In this document: one piece after another, positions 1 to 7,956 of the stretch
Layout of the letters: each line of letters starts with the position of its first letter
Position numbering within the stretch: the stretch's first letter is position 1
The notes under the pieces: model-generated
Databases searched by the model: none
The model's input: the letters and a program-made list of their open reading frames with translations, nothing else
Told to the model about the DNA's origin: nothing
Made by a program: the position numbers and the translations under genes
Origin: JBGTIS01 sp041745535
GTDB lineage: Bacteria; Bacteroidota; Bacteroidia; Cytophagales; Cyclobacteriaceae
Length of the DNA stretch: 17,180 nt
Assembly: GCA_041745535.1 (NCBI GenBank)
Contig: JBGTIS010000248.1
Coordinates: forward strand, 1-17,180
Direction: 5' to 3'

Positions 1-1
1 A

Positions 2-2059
2 TTTCCGATGCTGGAAGGCAATCCCGACACGGCACTGAAAGATCCTTACTCGATCGTTCTCACGGAGGCGGCGGCGAAGAAGCTATTCGGCAACGAATCC
101 GCGCTCGGCAAGGCAATCAAATTCGATACACTCGATTACCAGGTGACCGGTGTAATGAAGGACGTTCCCTTCTTTTCGCATATCAACTTCGAAGCACTGG
201 TATCGTTCTCCACACTTGAACAAAGAAGTAAAGTCGATAAACTTTTTGAGGCATGGACAAGCATGTGGTCGAACTACGTGTACCTCCTGCTGCGGGAAAA
301 TGCCGATATGGCATCCATCCGGTCGCAGCTCGACGCAATTGCAAAGGAGGAAAATCTCGCCGAAGAAAACACTAAGATCCAACTCGATCTTCTTCCTTTA
401 TATAAGATCGTAGTCGGAGAAGATCTCCGTCGCTCCGAGGGCCTTCACTCCGTGGGTCCTCACATGCCTCCGGTTGTGCTTTGGATACTCGGCGGGCTTG
501 CGCTCGTTGTGATATTGTCTGCGTGTTTCAACTATACCAATCTTTCGATAGCGCGTGCCATGCGCCGCTTTAAGGAAGTAGGTCTTCGCAAAGCTATCGG
601 TGCCGGAAAGAGTCAGGTACGGCAACAGTTCCTAGCGGAGGCGATCATGACCTCCCTGGCAGCCCTCCTTCTTTCATACTTCATATTTCTTGTATTGCGG
701 CCGCAGCTGATAAACATGGCTCCGGAGATGCAGCGCATAGTGAAGCTCGACCTCACTCCGTCTATGGTGGTAGCCTTTATCGTCTTTTCGGTCACCGTAG
801 GTGGTATTGCCGGCTTCATGCCTGCCATATTTTATTCGAAAGTCAGCGCGATCGATGCGCTCAGGAATGTGTCCGCTCCGGCGTACCGGTCGGTGAAAGT
901 ATTCAAACAAGTATCACTCAGACGCGCCTTGGTGGTGATTCAATACACGCTCACACTGATATTTATAACAACAACCGCTGTCGGCTATGTGCAGTATAAA
1001 AACATACTTGCATTCGACTTGGGATTCAACACAGAAAATATCCTAAACATTAATATGCAGGGTAATAAACCCGACGCGCTTCTCAAGGAACTGAGCGAGA
1101 TGCCGGAAGTAACCGCCCTGTCCCGGTCGTTAATAATCACCAGCGTTGGGAATTACTGGGGCGGCTATATGAAATACAAAGATTCGCGAGACTCTGCCTT
1201 GGTCTTGACCAACCACGTCGACGAAAACTACTTGCCTCTGCATGAATACCAGCTCGTTGCCGGAGGAAATTTCATCGCGCGACCCACTACAGCCAAAGCC
1301 GCCAGGGAAGTGATCGTTAACCAACAAGTCTTAAAACGATTTAATATCGGTGCCAACGACCCCGAGAAAGCAATTGGGGAGGAGATCACGCTGACACAGC
1401 CACCCAATTTCTCGGAGGGACGCAAGATGACCATTGTTGGAGTAATAAAAGACTTTCACTATGGCACGGTCGTGGACCAAATCGAGCCGGTAACATTCCT
1501 GTTCTGGACACCAGAAGACGGGGCAATCATTAATGCCAAAATACAAAGCACTGACATGCTGGCGACCATAGCCAAGATCGAGTCCGCATGGAAGAAGATC
1601 GATCGTGTTCATCCATTTCAGGCGAAATTCTATGACGAGGCCATAGAAGATGCATACAGCGAATTTTCCGCCATGATCAAGATCATTGGCTTCCTTTCAT
1701 TCCTCGCTATTTCTATCGCGTCGATGGGACTGTTCGGAATGGTGGTGTTCACAACCGAAACCAGACTAAAAGAGATCGGCATCCGAAAGGTAATGGGCGC
1801 CAGCTCCGGCAACCTTATATACCTGTTGAGCCGCGGTTTTCTATTGCTGTTGTCGATATCGGCGTTCATTGCCCTGCCGGTAACTTACTTCTTCTTCGAA
1901 AACGTTGTGCTCACGAATTTCCCCTATCATACACCCGTGCAAATCCCCGAGCTATTCGTTGGCTTGCTTGCGGTATCGCTGATCGCATTCATTATGATCG
2001 GGTCGCAGACCATGAAGGCGGCGAGGAGTAATCCAGCGGAGATCCTGAAGAGCGAATAG
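2..2059 (+). CDS. FtsX/MacB-type ABC transporter permease, 5' end cut by the window
   Basis: This is an inner-membrane permease subunit of the MacB/FtsX type. The family works with a separate ATPase and usually moves lipoproteins, peptides or antibiotics, or transmits force to the periplasm; the substrate here is unknown. The frame is open to the window edge and already reads as the MacB periplasmic domain (PYSIVLTEAAAKKLFGNESALGK), so the first ATG at 8 is internal. About 685 residues are visible, against roughly 790-810 for the Bacteroidota family. Counting from the internal ATG, a first FtsX domain follows at about residues 155-290 (hydrophobic segment ending SACFNYTNLSIARA, then KEVGLRKAIGAGKSQV). 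A second periplasmic domain follows, then a second FtsX domain near 560-680 (KEIGIRKVMGASSGNL). The end NPAEILKSE is typical of the family. Codon choice (ctc, cgc, atc, gcg) is more G+C-rich than in the genes downstream. No ATPase gene is visible. Confidence 0.93.
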   Translation, partial: FPMLEGNPDTALKDPYSIVLTEAAAKKLFGNESALGKAIKFDTLDYQVTGVMKDVPFFSHINFEALVSFSTLEQRSKVDKLFEAWTSMWSNYVYLLLRENADMASIRSQLDAIAKEENLAEENTKIQLDLLPLYKIVVGEDLRRSEGLHSVGPHMPPVVLWILGGLALVVILSACFNYTNLSIARAMRRFKEVGLRKAIGAGKSQVRQQFLAEAIMTSLAALLLSYFIFLVLRPQLINMAPEMQRIVKLDLTPSMVVAFIVFSVTVGGIAGFMPAIFYSKVSAIDALRNVSAPAYRSVKVFKQVSLRRALVVIQYTLTLIFITTTAVGYVQYKNILAFDLGFNTENILNINMQGNKPDALLKELSEMPEVTALSRSLIITSVGNYWGGYMKYKDSRDSALVLTNHVDENYLPLHEYQLVAGGNFIARPTTAKAAREVIVNQQVLKRFNIGANDPEKAIGEEITLTQPPNFSEGRKMTIVGVIKDFHYGTVVDQIEPVTFLFWTPEDGAIINAKIQSTDMLATIAKIESAWKKIDRVHPFQAKFYDEAIEDAYSEFSAMIKIIGFLSFLAISIASMGLFGMVVFTTETRLKEIGIRKVMGASSGNLIYLLSRGFLLLLSISAFIALPVTYFFFENVVLTNFPYHTPVQIPELFVGLLAVSLIAFIMIGSQTMKAARSNPAEILKSE

Positions 2060-2070
2060 GAGTTACTGAT

Positions 2071-2955
2071 TACCATTTTTCCTAATATCTTCGCGGCTTT
2101 GTCGGGTAAGAGCACGATGTTATCATCGTACCCTCCCCTAAGAACGGTTCATCTACGTTACTGAGAATTTGATGCTTCGGCAGTCCGATTCCGCTACACC
2201 ACTCGCTTCTTTTCAGTAGACCGTTTTCAGGATGAGGATATTCGGTATATCATTCAACTACTAGGTGCTGATCTTTCGGTGCCGGACTTTCGAGCGGCTT
2301 ATGAAAGCTCAATTGTCTACTACCACCGAACAATCATCCTAGATGAGTTAGGTTATCATGATTTTGACAGCAAGAAAACTGAGTTCAACTACGAACTCGG
2401 GCGACTGGTCGCTAAACGTCTACGGCCCAAACAGATTTTCTATCAAATAACCCAGTATCTCAAGGCTCACCATTATTAAAGAGTTGTTCTTTCGATTGCT
2501 ACCAATTGTACAGCGGCTTCGGTTTCCGGAAGGGGCCGTCAGCCAGGATGTAATCCACTATCATGCGCGGTGGACCATCAGGGCCACTACGTTCCAGCAT
2601 CAACAGATCAGCGATCCCTATACGCAATACTCGCATCTGCTTTCCTTCATTCACTTTCAGTTTTATACCTATCAGGATAGTCTCATTTATCAAGTCGGAA
2701 GAACTAGCTGACGACGGAAAGATTATCCTACTAGAGAACCTCATTCAAACAGAACAGACGGACGAACTTCAGGCCGATCAAGATGCCGAGATCCTAGACA
2801 AAGAAATTAGTACGGTATCCCAACAGCAAGAATACTATGATATTATCGAGGGTAACTTCCGTAAGCTTAACAACCGGGTAGGACGACTGCTTCAACTCAT
2901 TGTCTTTGATCGACAAACATCTGTCCCGCTGATCTTCGAGGCTTGGCAGCACTAG
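2071..2955 (+). pseudogene. Relic of a Tn3-family transposase (TnpA N-terminal and middle pieces)
   Basis: About 900 bases without an intact gene carry pieces that read like the N-terminal half of a Tn3-family transposase. Piece 1 (about 2065-2479) includes RYTTRFFSVDRFQDEDIRYI, then YHRTIILDELGYHDFD and LRPKQIFYQITQYLK, and stops at a TAA. This order matches the DUF4158 domain that opens Tn3 transposases. Piece 2 (about 2690-2955, another frame) has an acidic helical stretch and then YYDIIEGNFRKLNNRVGRLL, resembling the segment that precedes the catalytic core. Between them (about 2480-2690) no plus frame resembles TnpA. The DDE catalytic part, a resolvase and terminal inverted repeats are all absent. 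The call rests on remembered family patterns, not a search; the exact left limit is uncertain. Confidence 0.55.
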
Positions 2956-3054
2956 ATAGAAGAACAGGACAAGGAGGGTAGACCAAGGTTAAAAATTTGA
3001 AGTCATATTCCAATTTTCCATTCAATTTCCACTTCCAAAAGAACCTCTTGGGCA

Positions 3055-3106
3055 TTCATTTTTAGAAAACATAACCTTTATAATGAATAATCGTTCATTT
3101 TAGAAA
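3055..3106 (+). promoter_or_regulatory. Candidate TetR operator and direct repeat upstream of the regulator gene
   Basis: A perfect inverted repeat AATGAA-N6-TTCATT lies at 3082-3099, 74 bases before the start codon of the TetR gene. Its right half continues as TTCATTTTAGAAA (3094-3106). An almost identical copy, TTCATTTTTAGAAA, lies at 3055-3068 with one extra T, so there are three half-sites in about 50 bases. The same half-site pair recurs before the downstream oxidoreductase gene. TetR-family repressors typically bind such repeats in their own promoters, so autoregulation is inferred. Confidence 0.55.
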
Positions 3107-3173
3107 TAGTTAGTATACAGATGCTGTTAATTTATTGCCATCCTAATCATTAATTGATTCCTGGAAAAATATT

Positions 3174-3746
3174 ATGAGAACAAAGAGTACTGATAAATAT
3201 GAGGCCTTACTGGCAGCCACCCTTACCCTGGTGCATAACCAGGGTTTTCACGATGCACCCATGTCTAAAATCGCCAGGCAGGCAGGCGTGGTACCCGCTA
3301 CCATATACCTGTATTTCCACAATAAGCAGGATCTGGTAAACAAACTTTATTTACAGGTAAAGGAGCAGTTCTGTGTAGCGGCCTTCGATAATTATGATCA
3401 TCAGGCACCCATAAAAAAGGGTTTTGAACACATTTGGCATAACATTGCCCATTTTAAACTGAATAATGTGAAGGAAGCCGCTTTCTTAACGCAATGCGAC
3501 AATACCCCCATGATTGATGAAAATATAAGGCAGGAGGGGCTGAAGCATTTGCAGCCGTTGCTGGACCTTTGGGAAAGAGGAAAAGAAGAGGGGATTGTTA
3601 AACCGGTATCACCGTATCTGCTATATGCCTATACTGTTTATCCGCTATCTTTTTTGCGGGCCATACAGGAAAAAGCACTGTATGGAATCACCGATGACAT
3701 TCTAAAACAGGCATTTCAATCTGCCTGGGATGCCATACGCGTCTGA
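3174..3746 (+). CDS. TetR/AcrR-family transcriptional regulator
   Basis: A cytoplasmic one-component repressor of 190 residues, the usual TetR length. The N-terminal three-helix DNA-binding domain spans about residues 8-55: YEALLAATLTLVHNQGF, then MSKIARQAGVVPATIYLYF (helix-turn-helix near 30-48), followed by the KQDLVNKLY hinge. The C-terminal ligand domain is ordinary and its ligand cannot be read from sequence. Two cysteines, C67 and C108, lie in that domain. The start at 3174 gives the full HTH and is preceded by an A-rich leader with no Shine-Dalgarno site. The gene is followed after 50 bases by an MDR reductase and then by a DJ-1 family gene, all on the same strand. Paired AATGAA/TTCATT repeats before this gene and before the reductase suggest it controls both. 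By context an electrophile or aldehyde sensor is plausible, but this is inference. Confidence 0.93.
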   Translation: MRTKSTDKYEALLAATLTLVHNQGFHDAPMSKIARQAGVVPATIYLYFHNKQDLVNKLYLQVKEQFCVAAFDNYDHQAPIKKGFEHIWHNIAHFKLNNVKEAAFLTQCDNTPMIDENIRQEGLKHLQPLLDLWERGKEEGIVKPVSPYLLYAYTVYPLSFLRAIQEKALYGITDDILKQAFQSAWDAIRV

Positions 3747-3764
3747 TAATTTGATTGATAACTG

Positions 3765-3778
3765 AATGAATATTCATT
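3765..3778 (+). promoter_or_regulatory. Candidate TetR operator before the MDR oxidoreductase
   Basis: The perfect 14-base palindrome AATGAATATTCATT ends 18 bases before the oxidoreductase start codon. It has the same AATGAA and TTCATT arms as the repeat at 3082-3099, but with a 2-base instead of a 6-base spacer. The position suits repression by the TetR protein encoded just upstream. The spacer difference means that one of the two sites may be a variant, or that the true half-site is shorter than six bases. Confidence 0.5.
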
Positions 3779-3796
3779 ATAAAATGAAAATTAACC

Positions 3797-4792
3797 ATGA
3801 GTAAAGTAATAGTATTAAATAACCGACCCGAAGGAAAACCACAGGCGTCAGATTTCAAATTTGTAGAGCAGGATAAGCCAACCCCCAACGAAGGTGAGGT
3901 TTTATTAAAGGCTGCTTACGTTTCCGTAGATCCCTATCTGCGCGGCCGGATGAGGAATCAGAAATCCTATATTGAACCGTTTCAACTGAATGAACCCATA
4001 ACTTCTGGTGTGGTGGCAGAGGTGGTAGCGTCGAAAAATGATGCTTATCAGCAGGGCGATTACGTATCCGGCATGCTGGCCTGGAAAGAATACCAGACAT
4101 CAAACGCGAAAAACCTGCAAAAGGTAGACCCTGATCGGGCCCCGCTTTCCGCCTACCTTGGTATCCTGGGCATGACCGGACTCACGGCCTATTTCGGTCT
4201 GACTGACATTGGCAAACCCAAAGAAGGGGAAACAATTGTGGTATCGGGTGCGGCCGGTGCCGTAGGTACTGTGGCGGGTCAGATTGGCAAAATAAAAGGC
4301 TGCCGCGTGATTGGTATTGCCGGCACCGATGAAAAAGTGGAACTGCTTACCACCAAATTCGGGTTTGATGAGGCGATCAACTACAATACCACTACGAATA
4401 TGAAGGAAGCGATTGCCAAAGCAGCGCCCAATGGGGTAGATGTGTATTTTGACAACGTAGGCGGAGAAATCTCCGACGCGGTACTGGCAAACATTAATCG
4501 ACATGCGCGTGTGATAGCCTGTGGCGCTATTTCAGTGTATAATGACACTACCGTGCCTACCGGTCCACGCATAGAAACCACCCTTATTAAAATGAGTGCG
4601 CTGATACAAGGCTTTACCGTTGGAAACTATGCCGCAAGGTTTGGTGAAGGCATTCAGCAACTTGCGCAGTGGCTGGAAGCTGGGAAACTCACCTATGCAG
4701 AAACCATAGTGGAAGGATTTGACAATATTCCCCAGGCCTTTATGGACCTGTTTGAGGGCAAGAACGAAGGGAAAATGGTGGTGCGTGTTTAA
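3797..4792 (+). CDS. NADP-dependent MDR oxidoreductase (prostaglandin/alkenal reductase-like)
   Basis: A cytoplasmic medium-chain reductase of 331 residues, in the zinc-independent group that includes leukotriene B4 12-hydroxydehydrogenase/prostaglandin reductase and bacterial curcumin reductase. Such enzymes use NADPH to reduce the C=C bond of alpha,beta-unsaturated aldehydes and ketones. The N-terminal GroES-like half holds the subgroup signature YVSVDPYLRGRM (41-52). GMTGLTAYFGL (125-135) is followed by the Rossmann nucleotide loop GAAGAVG (151-157), and VDVYFDNVGG is also typical. No catalytic or structural zinc cysteine cluster is present. The end GKNEGKMVVRV is the usual C-terminus. It starts 50 bases after the TetR gene behind a palindrome, which suggests local repression. 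The natural substrate is not known; detoxification of reactive enals is the family-based guess. Confidence 0.93.
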   Translation: MSKVIVLNNRPEGKPQASDFKFVEQDKPTPNEGEVLLKAAYVSVDPYLRGRMRNQKSYIEPFQLNEPITSGVVAEVVASKNDAYQQGDYVSGMLAWKEYQTSNAKNLQKVDPDRAPLSAYLGILGMTGLTAYFGLTDIGKPKEGETIVVSGAAGAVGTVAGQIGKIKGCRVIGIAGTDEKVELLTTKFGFDEAINYNTTTNMKEAIAKAAPNGVDVYFDNVGGEISDAVLANINRHARVIACGAISVYNDTTVPTGPRIETTLIKMSALIQGFTVGNYAARFGEGIQQLAQWLEAGKLTYAETIVEGFDNIPQAFMDLFEGKNEGKMVVRV

Positions 4793-4916
4793 GCGCCTCT
4801 TCTCTGAGCTTTCGATTTTTGTATTCATATCGTAAACTATAAAATATTAACCTGCGTGCTCAGGTATAGGATAGCACATTAATTAACCTGATTTCAAATC
4901 ATTTAAATAAACTATT

Positions 4917-5597
4917 ATGAAATTTTTGTTTGTATTAACATCACACGATAAACTAGGCGATACCGGAAATAAAACAGGATTCTGGATTGAAGAATTCGCC
5001 GCACCCTATTATTATCTTGCTGATAAAGGAGTAGACATTACCATCGCCTCACCAAAAGGCGGACAACCCCCCATTGATCCTACCAGTGACAAACCGGAAA
5101 ATCAAACTCCGGCTACCAAACGTTTCAAAGAAGATAAGGAACTACAGGATAAACTGAGTAAAACCCTTCAGCTTTCAGCAGTAAAGGCTGCCGACTTTGA
5201 TGCCGTGTTTTATCCTGGAGGCCACGGCCCGCTCTGGGATTTATCGAAAGATGAAAAATCCATCAAACTGATACAAAACTTTTATGAAAGTAATAAACCT
5301 ACCGGTTTGGTGTGCCATGCACCCGCAGCACTTAAAAATGTAAAAACCAAAGATGGTGAATACCTGGTGAAAGGTAAAAAAGTTACGGGTTTTACCAATA
5401 GTGAGGAAAAGGCTGTGCAATTAACTGAGGTGGTTCCTTTTCTGGTAGAAGATATGCTGAAGGAAAATGGTGGAATTTACAGCAAGGCAGATGACTGGCA
5501 AACCTATACGGTTAAGGACGGGAATCTGGTAACGGGGCAAAACCCAGCTTCGTCGGAGGCAGTAGCCGAAGCACTATATCACATGTTAAAGAATTAG
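4917..5597 (+). CDS. DJ-1/PfpI (Hsp31-like) type 1 glutamine amidotransferase-domain protein
   Basis: A cytoplasmic protein of 226 residues with the DJ-1/PfpI fold. The nucleophile elbow is LVCHAPAAL, with C133 as the conserved cysteine followed by H134. An acidic residue sits in WIEEFAAPYYYL (E25/E26), where Hsp31-type proteins place the catalytic glutamate. YPGGHGPLWDL (99-109) and TGQNPASS (206-213) are further family motifs. Hsp31-like members convert methylglyoxal to lactate without glutathione (glyoxalase III) or act as holdases; older annotations call them intracellular proteases. The gene lies 124 bases after the MDR reductase, so it probably has its own promoter or is read through. 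The location beside a reductase of reactive carbonyls supports an aldehyde-detoxification role, by inference. Confidence 0.92.
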   Translation: MKFLFVLTSHDKLGDTGNKTGFWIEEFAAPYYYLADKGVDITIASPKGGQPPIDPTSDKPENQTPATKRFKEDKELQDKLSKTLQLSAVKAADFDAVFYPGGHGPLWDLSKDEKSIKLIQNFYESNKPTGLVCHAPAALKNVKTKDGEYLVKGKKVTGFTNSEEKAVQLTEVVPFLVEDMLKENGGIYSKADDWQTYTVKDGNLVTGQNPASSEAVAEALYHMLKN

Positions 5598-5612
5598 CCG
5601 ATTATATTTCAA

Positions 5613-5655
5613 AAGCACAGGGCCTCCAGCCATGGGTTGGCCGGGCTCTGTGCTT
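5613..5655. terminator. Long hairpin between convergent genes (likely terminator)
   Basis: The arms AAGCACAGGGCC (5613-5624) and GGCTCTGTGCTT (5644-5655) pair over 12 positions with one G-T wobble. Inside the loop CCAGCC can pair with GGTTGG. It starts 15 bases after the stop of the DJ-1 gene and lies 66 bases from the stop of the convergent SUMF1 gene, so it could end both transcripts. There is no clear T-run after it on either strand, so a classical intrinsic terminator is not certain. Confidence 0.55.
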
Positions 5656-5721
5656 CCCAATTATCAGGAACCTATTCGTTAGTAGCGATCCAATCACCGC
5701 TGAGTAAGGTAACCTGGTACT

Positions 5722-6447
5722 TTAGTCTGCATCCTTTACACATCGAAATCCCACAAAATACCGGCTTATTTTTTCGGGTAGCAGATAATATCGCTGTGAG
5801 GTACGAATAAAGGAGTGGTTATTGAAATTGGAACCACCCCGCATCACTTTGTAGGTTTCTCCGTATTGTTCCATAGGTACCTCATTGCCCGGATAGGGCT
5901 GATACCAGTCGGCCGTCCATTCCCATACGCTTCCGGCCATGTCAAAGCATCCATAGGGGCTTTCAGGCTTTGCAATGGAACCTCCTCTGGATGTTTTCTG
6001 ATCCCAAACCACAAAGGTGTTATCATACGTATTCCCCCAGGGAAAAATACGGCCATCGGTTCCGCGTGCAGCTTTTTCCCATTCCTTTTCAGTGGGCAAT
6101 CGTTTTCCGGCCCCTTGAGCATAGGCAGCGGCCTGGCTCCAGGTAACAATGGCGGCATTATTTTCTTTTCCTTCCGGAAACGAAAACTCAGGATCGAATT
6201 GCGCAAATTCGGCATTACTTATTTCGTATTTATCAATAAAAAACGCTTTGGTACTGGCAATTTGCTGTGGCCTTTCATCGGGATCGCCATATGGGCTGCC
6301 CATAATAAATTCGCCGGCAGGTACATACACCATGCCCTCTGGCGGTTCGGACTGGCCCAATGCCGGATCATAAACCATTACCGATAGCACACAAATGCAT
6401 AGGGCAGTAAACATCTTTTCCATATTGTTTGCTGTTAACTTTACCAT
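5722..6447 (-). CDS. Exported SUMF1/formylglycine-generating-enzyme-like domain protein, probably non-FGE
   Basis: A secreted or periplasmic protein of 241 residues that is almost entirely one SUMF1 (C-type-lectin-like) domain. Family motifs in order are EGMVYVPAGEFIMGS (37-51), FFIDKYEISNAEFAQF (69-84), KRLPTEKEWEKAARG (115-129), FPWGN (135-139), GSVWEWTADWY (172-182), VMRGGSNFNN (201-210) and VGFRCVKD (232-239). True formylglycine-generating enzymes carry a cysteine pair in the segment after RGGS; here that segment has none, so sulfatase activation is unlikely. A binding, EgtB/PvdO-like or accessory role is possible. The first ATG overlaps the upstream gene by 7 bases. ATG at 6423 (residue 9) gives a cleaner signal peptide (MEKMFTALCICVLSVMVY, ending ALGQ) and may be the real start. 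It is evidently co-transcribed with the upstream gene. No sulfatase gene is nearby. Confidence 0.85.
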   Translation of the reverse strand: MVKLTANNMEKMFTALCICVLSVMVYDPALGQSEPPEGMVYVPAGEFIMGSPYGDPDERPQQIASTKAFFIDKYEISNAEFAQFDPEFSFPEGKENNAAIVTWSQAAAYAQGAGKRLPTEKEWEKAARGTDGRIFPWGNTYDNTFVVWDQKTSRGGSIAKPESPYGCFDMAGSVWEWTADWYQPYPGNEVPMEQYGETYKVMRGGSNFNNHSFIRTSQRYYLLPEKISRYFVGFRCVKDAD

Positions 6448-7670
6448 TTCGGATCAATTAAATTATAATACCTGCCAAACCAGTAGTTTCGAATCATGGC
6501 GGCGGCGGTGCCTTCCTCCTCTGATTCCACCACCCTGATACCACCATCTTCTGTGGGAATATTAAATGTTTTTGTTTGGCGTTCAAATCCCCACATTTCC
6601 TTAATGGCCTGCTTCCGGTGTTCAGTGAATACGGCTTCGCCCGTAAGTACCTGATAAACCATAATAAACCAGATGCTGCTTTCCCAGGTAAATTCCATGT
6701 CCTGCCAATCGTACCAGTGCCGGTTTAAACTCATTCTGTACTTGTTCAGTAATGACCGGTCATCTTCATAGCGCATGAGCATAAACAGAGAGCGGGCGGC
6801 ATGGTAATCATCTCCTACATTTCGCCACTCCGGTGGAAAAAGCATTTTGGCCTTGATCTGATCATCGTCGTACTGATACCGATCGATCAGCATGTGATAG
6901 GCGGCGTTGTATCGCTCCTTTCCGGTAATGCGATGTGCTACCTTTAACCCCATTAACATTTCCAGTGAATTAAGCGGCTGATGTGGTAAATCCGGACAAA
7001 AATTTCCCCACAGCGTCATTTTACCATCCAGATCGGTTAGTTTGAAATTATTATCAACAATGCGTCCCATAAAGCGGTCTAACAGGTCAGCAGCCTTTTG
7101 TTGGTAGATTTCATCGGCGCAGAATTCCCAAAAAGTGCCTACACCATAAAATATGGAGGTAAATTTATCCGCACTCAGGTCTCCCAGCCAACGGTAACCC
7201 GGCATAGAGGAGGACGCATGCCATTCGTGGTACCACAATACTTCTTCGTGCCACAACGGTTTGTCGGTTCTGTTAAAGCTGCGCGCTACCAGTCCGGGTA
7301 CCCCGGTTACCTGTTCCAGTTTTAATATACCTTCAAAAATCTGATTGGCAATGTCCCTGTCTTTCAGATCTTTGGTAAGCGCATATTTATGGGAATGGGA
7401 ATAAGCTGCCAGCATTTCTGAGGTGGGATCTAAACAATCGGCCTGTGAACCTACAATCGGCCGATCTAATCCGGCAGGAGGGAAAATCACATGCTGCATG
7501 ATGGCCCCTTCATTCCAATGATTCCCAAGCATTAGCTTGTCGAATATACTTACTTTTACATGAAGCGGATCTGTTTTTTGGGGAAAATCATTTACCTTTT
7601 GTGCGTAGGAAGCTTTGCTGAATGGAATAAAGAAAAAAGCGCAAAGATAAAACAGCACCTGTTTTTGCAT
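6441..7670 (-). CDS. Secreted protein of unknown function, possible six-hairpin (alpha/alpha toroid) glycosidase fold
   Basis: A protein of 409 residues with a signal peptide (basic MQKQ, hydrophobic stretch to about residue 19, then ASYAQ). I do not recognise the family with certainty. The mature chain is helical and rich in Trp, Tyr, His and Asp, with repeated helix pairs, as in six-hairpin glycosidases, polysaccharide lyases and epimerases. Notable patches are WHEEVLWYHEWHASSSMPGY (140-159), WGNFCPDLPHQPLNSLEMLM (221-240), FPPEWRNVGDDYHAARSLFM (278-297) and DWQDMEFTWESSIWFIMVYQ (321-340). The acidic residues in these patches could be catalytic. Its last 7 bases overlap the SUMF1-domain gene, so the two are probably made together. 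A sugar-polymer substrate is inferred from fold resemblance and exported location only. Confidence 0.75.
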   Translation of the reverse strand: MQKQVLFYLCAFFFIPFSKASYAQKVNDFPQKTDPLHVKVSIFDKLMLGNHWNEGAIMQHVIFPPAGLDRPIVGSQADCLDPTSEMLAAYSHSHKYALTKDLKDRDIANQIFEGILKLEQVTGVPGLVARSFNRTDKPLWHEEVLWYHEWHASSSMPGYRWLGDLSADKFTSIFYGVGTFWEFCADEIYQQKAADLLDRFMGRIVDNNFKLTDLDGKMTLWGNFCPDLPHQPLNSLEMLMGLKVAHRITGKERYNAAYHMLIDRYQYDDDQIKAKMLFPPEWRNVGDDYHAARSLFMLMRYEDDRSLLNKYRMSLNRHWYDWQDMEFTWESSIWFIMVYQVLTGEAVFTEHRKQAIKEMWGFERQTKTFNIPTEDGGIRVVESEEEGTAAAMIRNYWFGRYYNLIDPKW

Positions 7671-7956
7671 GGTGTTTACAGTTGTGGGTTATTAAATTTC
7701 TGAAAGAAAGGTAATTTTCCTTAACTTAAGAATTCTGTTAATTAACTCAAAAATCAATCTGCTTACAGTGCTTTAATTATGATATATATTCTGATTGATT
7801 TTGCAGGATTTGGTTTTCATTTAAACCGGAGCCGGCACTAAATAAAATTCGTCTGCAGAAGGTGTATTTTAGTAAAAATACCACGATTGGGGAATAATAC
7901 AATATTTTATCACATTGATGCTTTCACCTTAAAATTTAAATCACCTTTAATCGTAA

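Noticed and set aside
4100..4504. Minus-strand open frame of 134 codons within the MDR gene
   Set aside because: It is a shadow of a strongly supported coding region on the plus strand.
4850..4865. ACCTG/CAGGT inverted repeat before the DJ-1 gene
   Set aside because: Five-base arms are expected by chance; no matching site elsewhere in the window.
5815..6387. Long plus-strand open frame of 190 codons
   Set aside because: It lies entirely antisense to the SUMF1-domain gene, whose motifs are clear; its own translation shows no family pattern.
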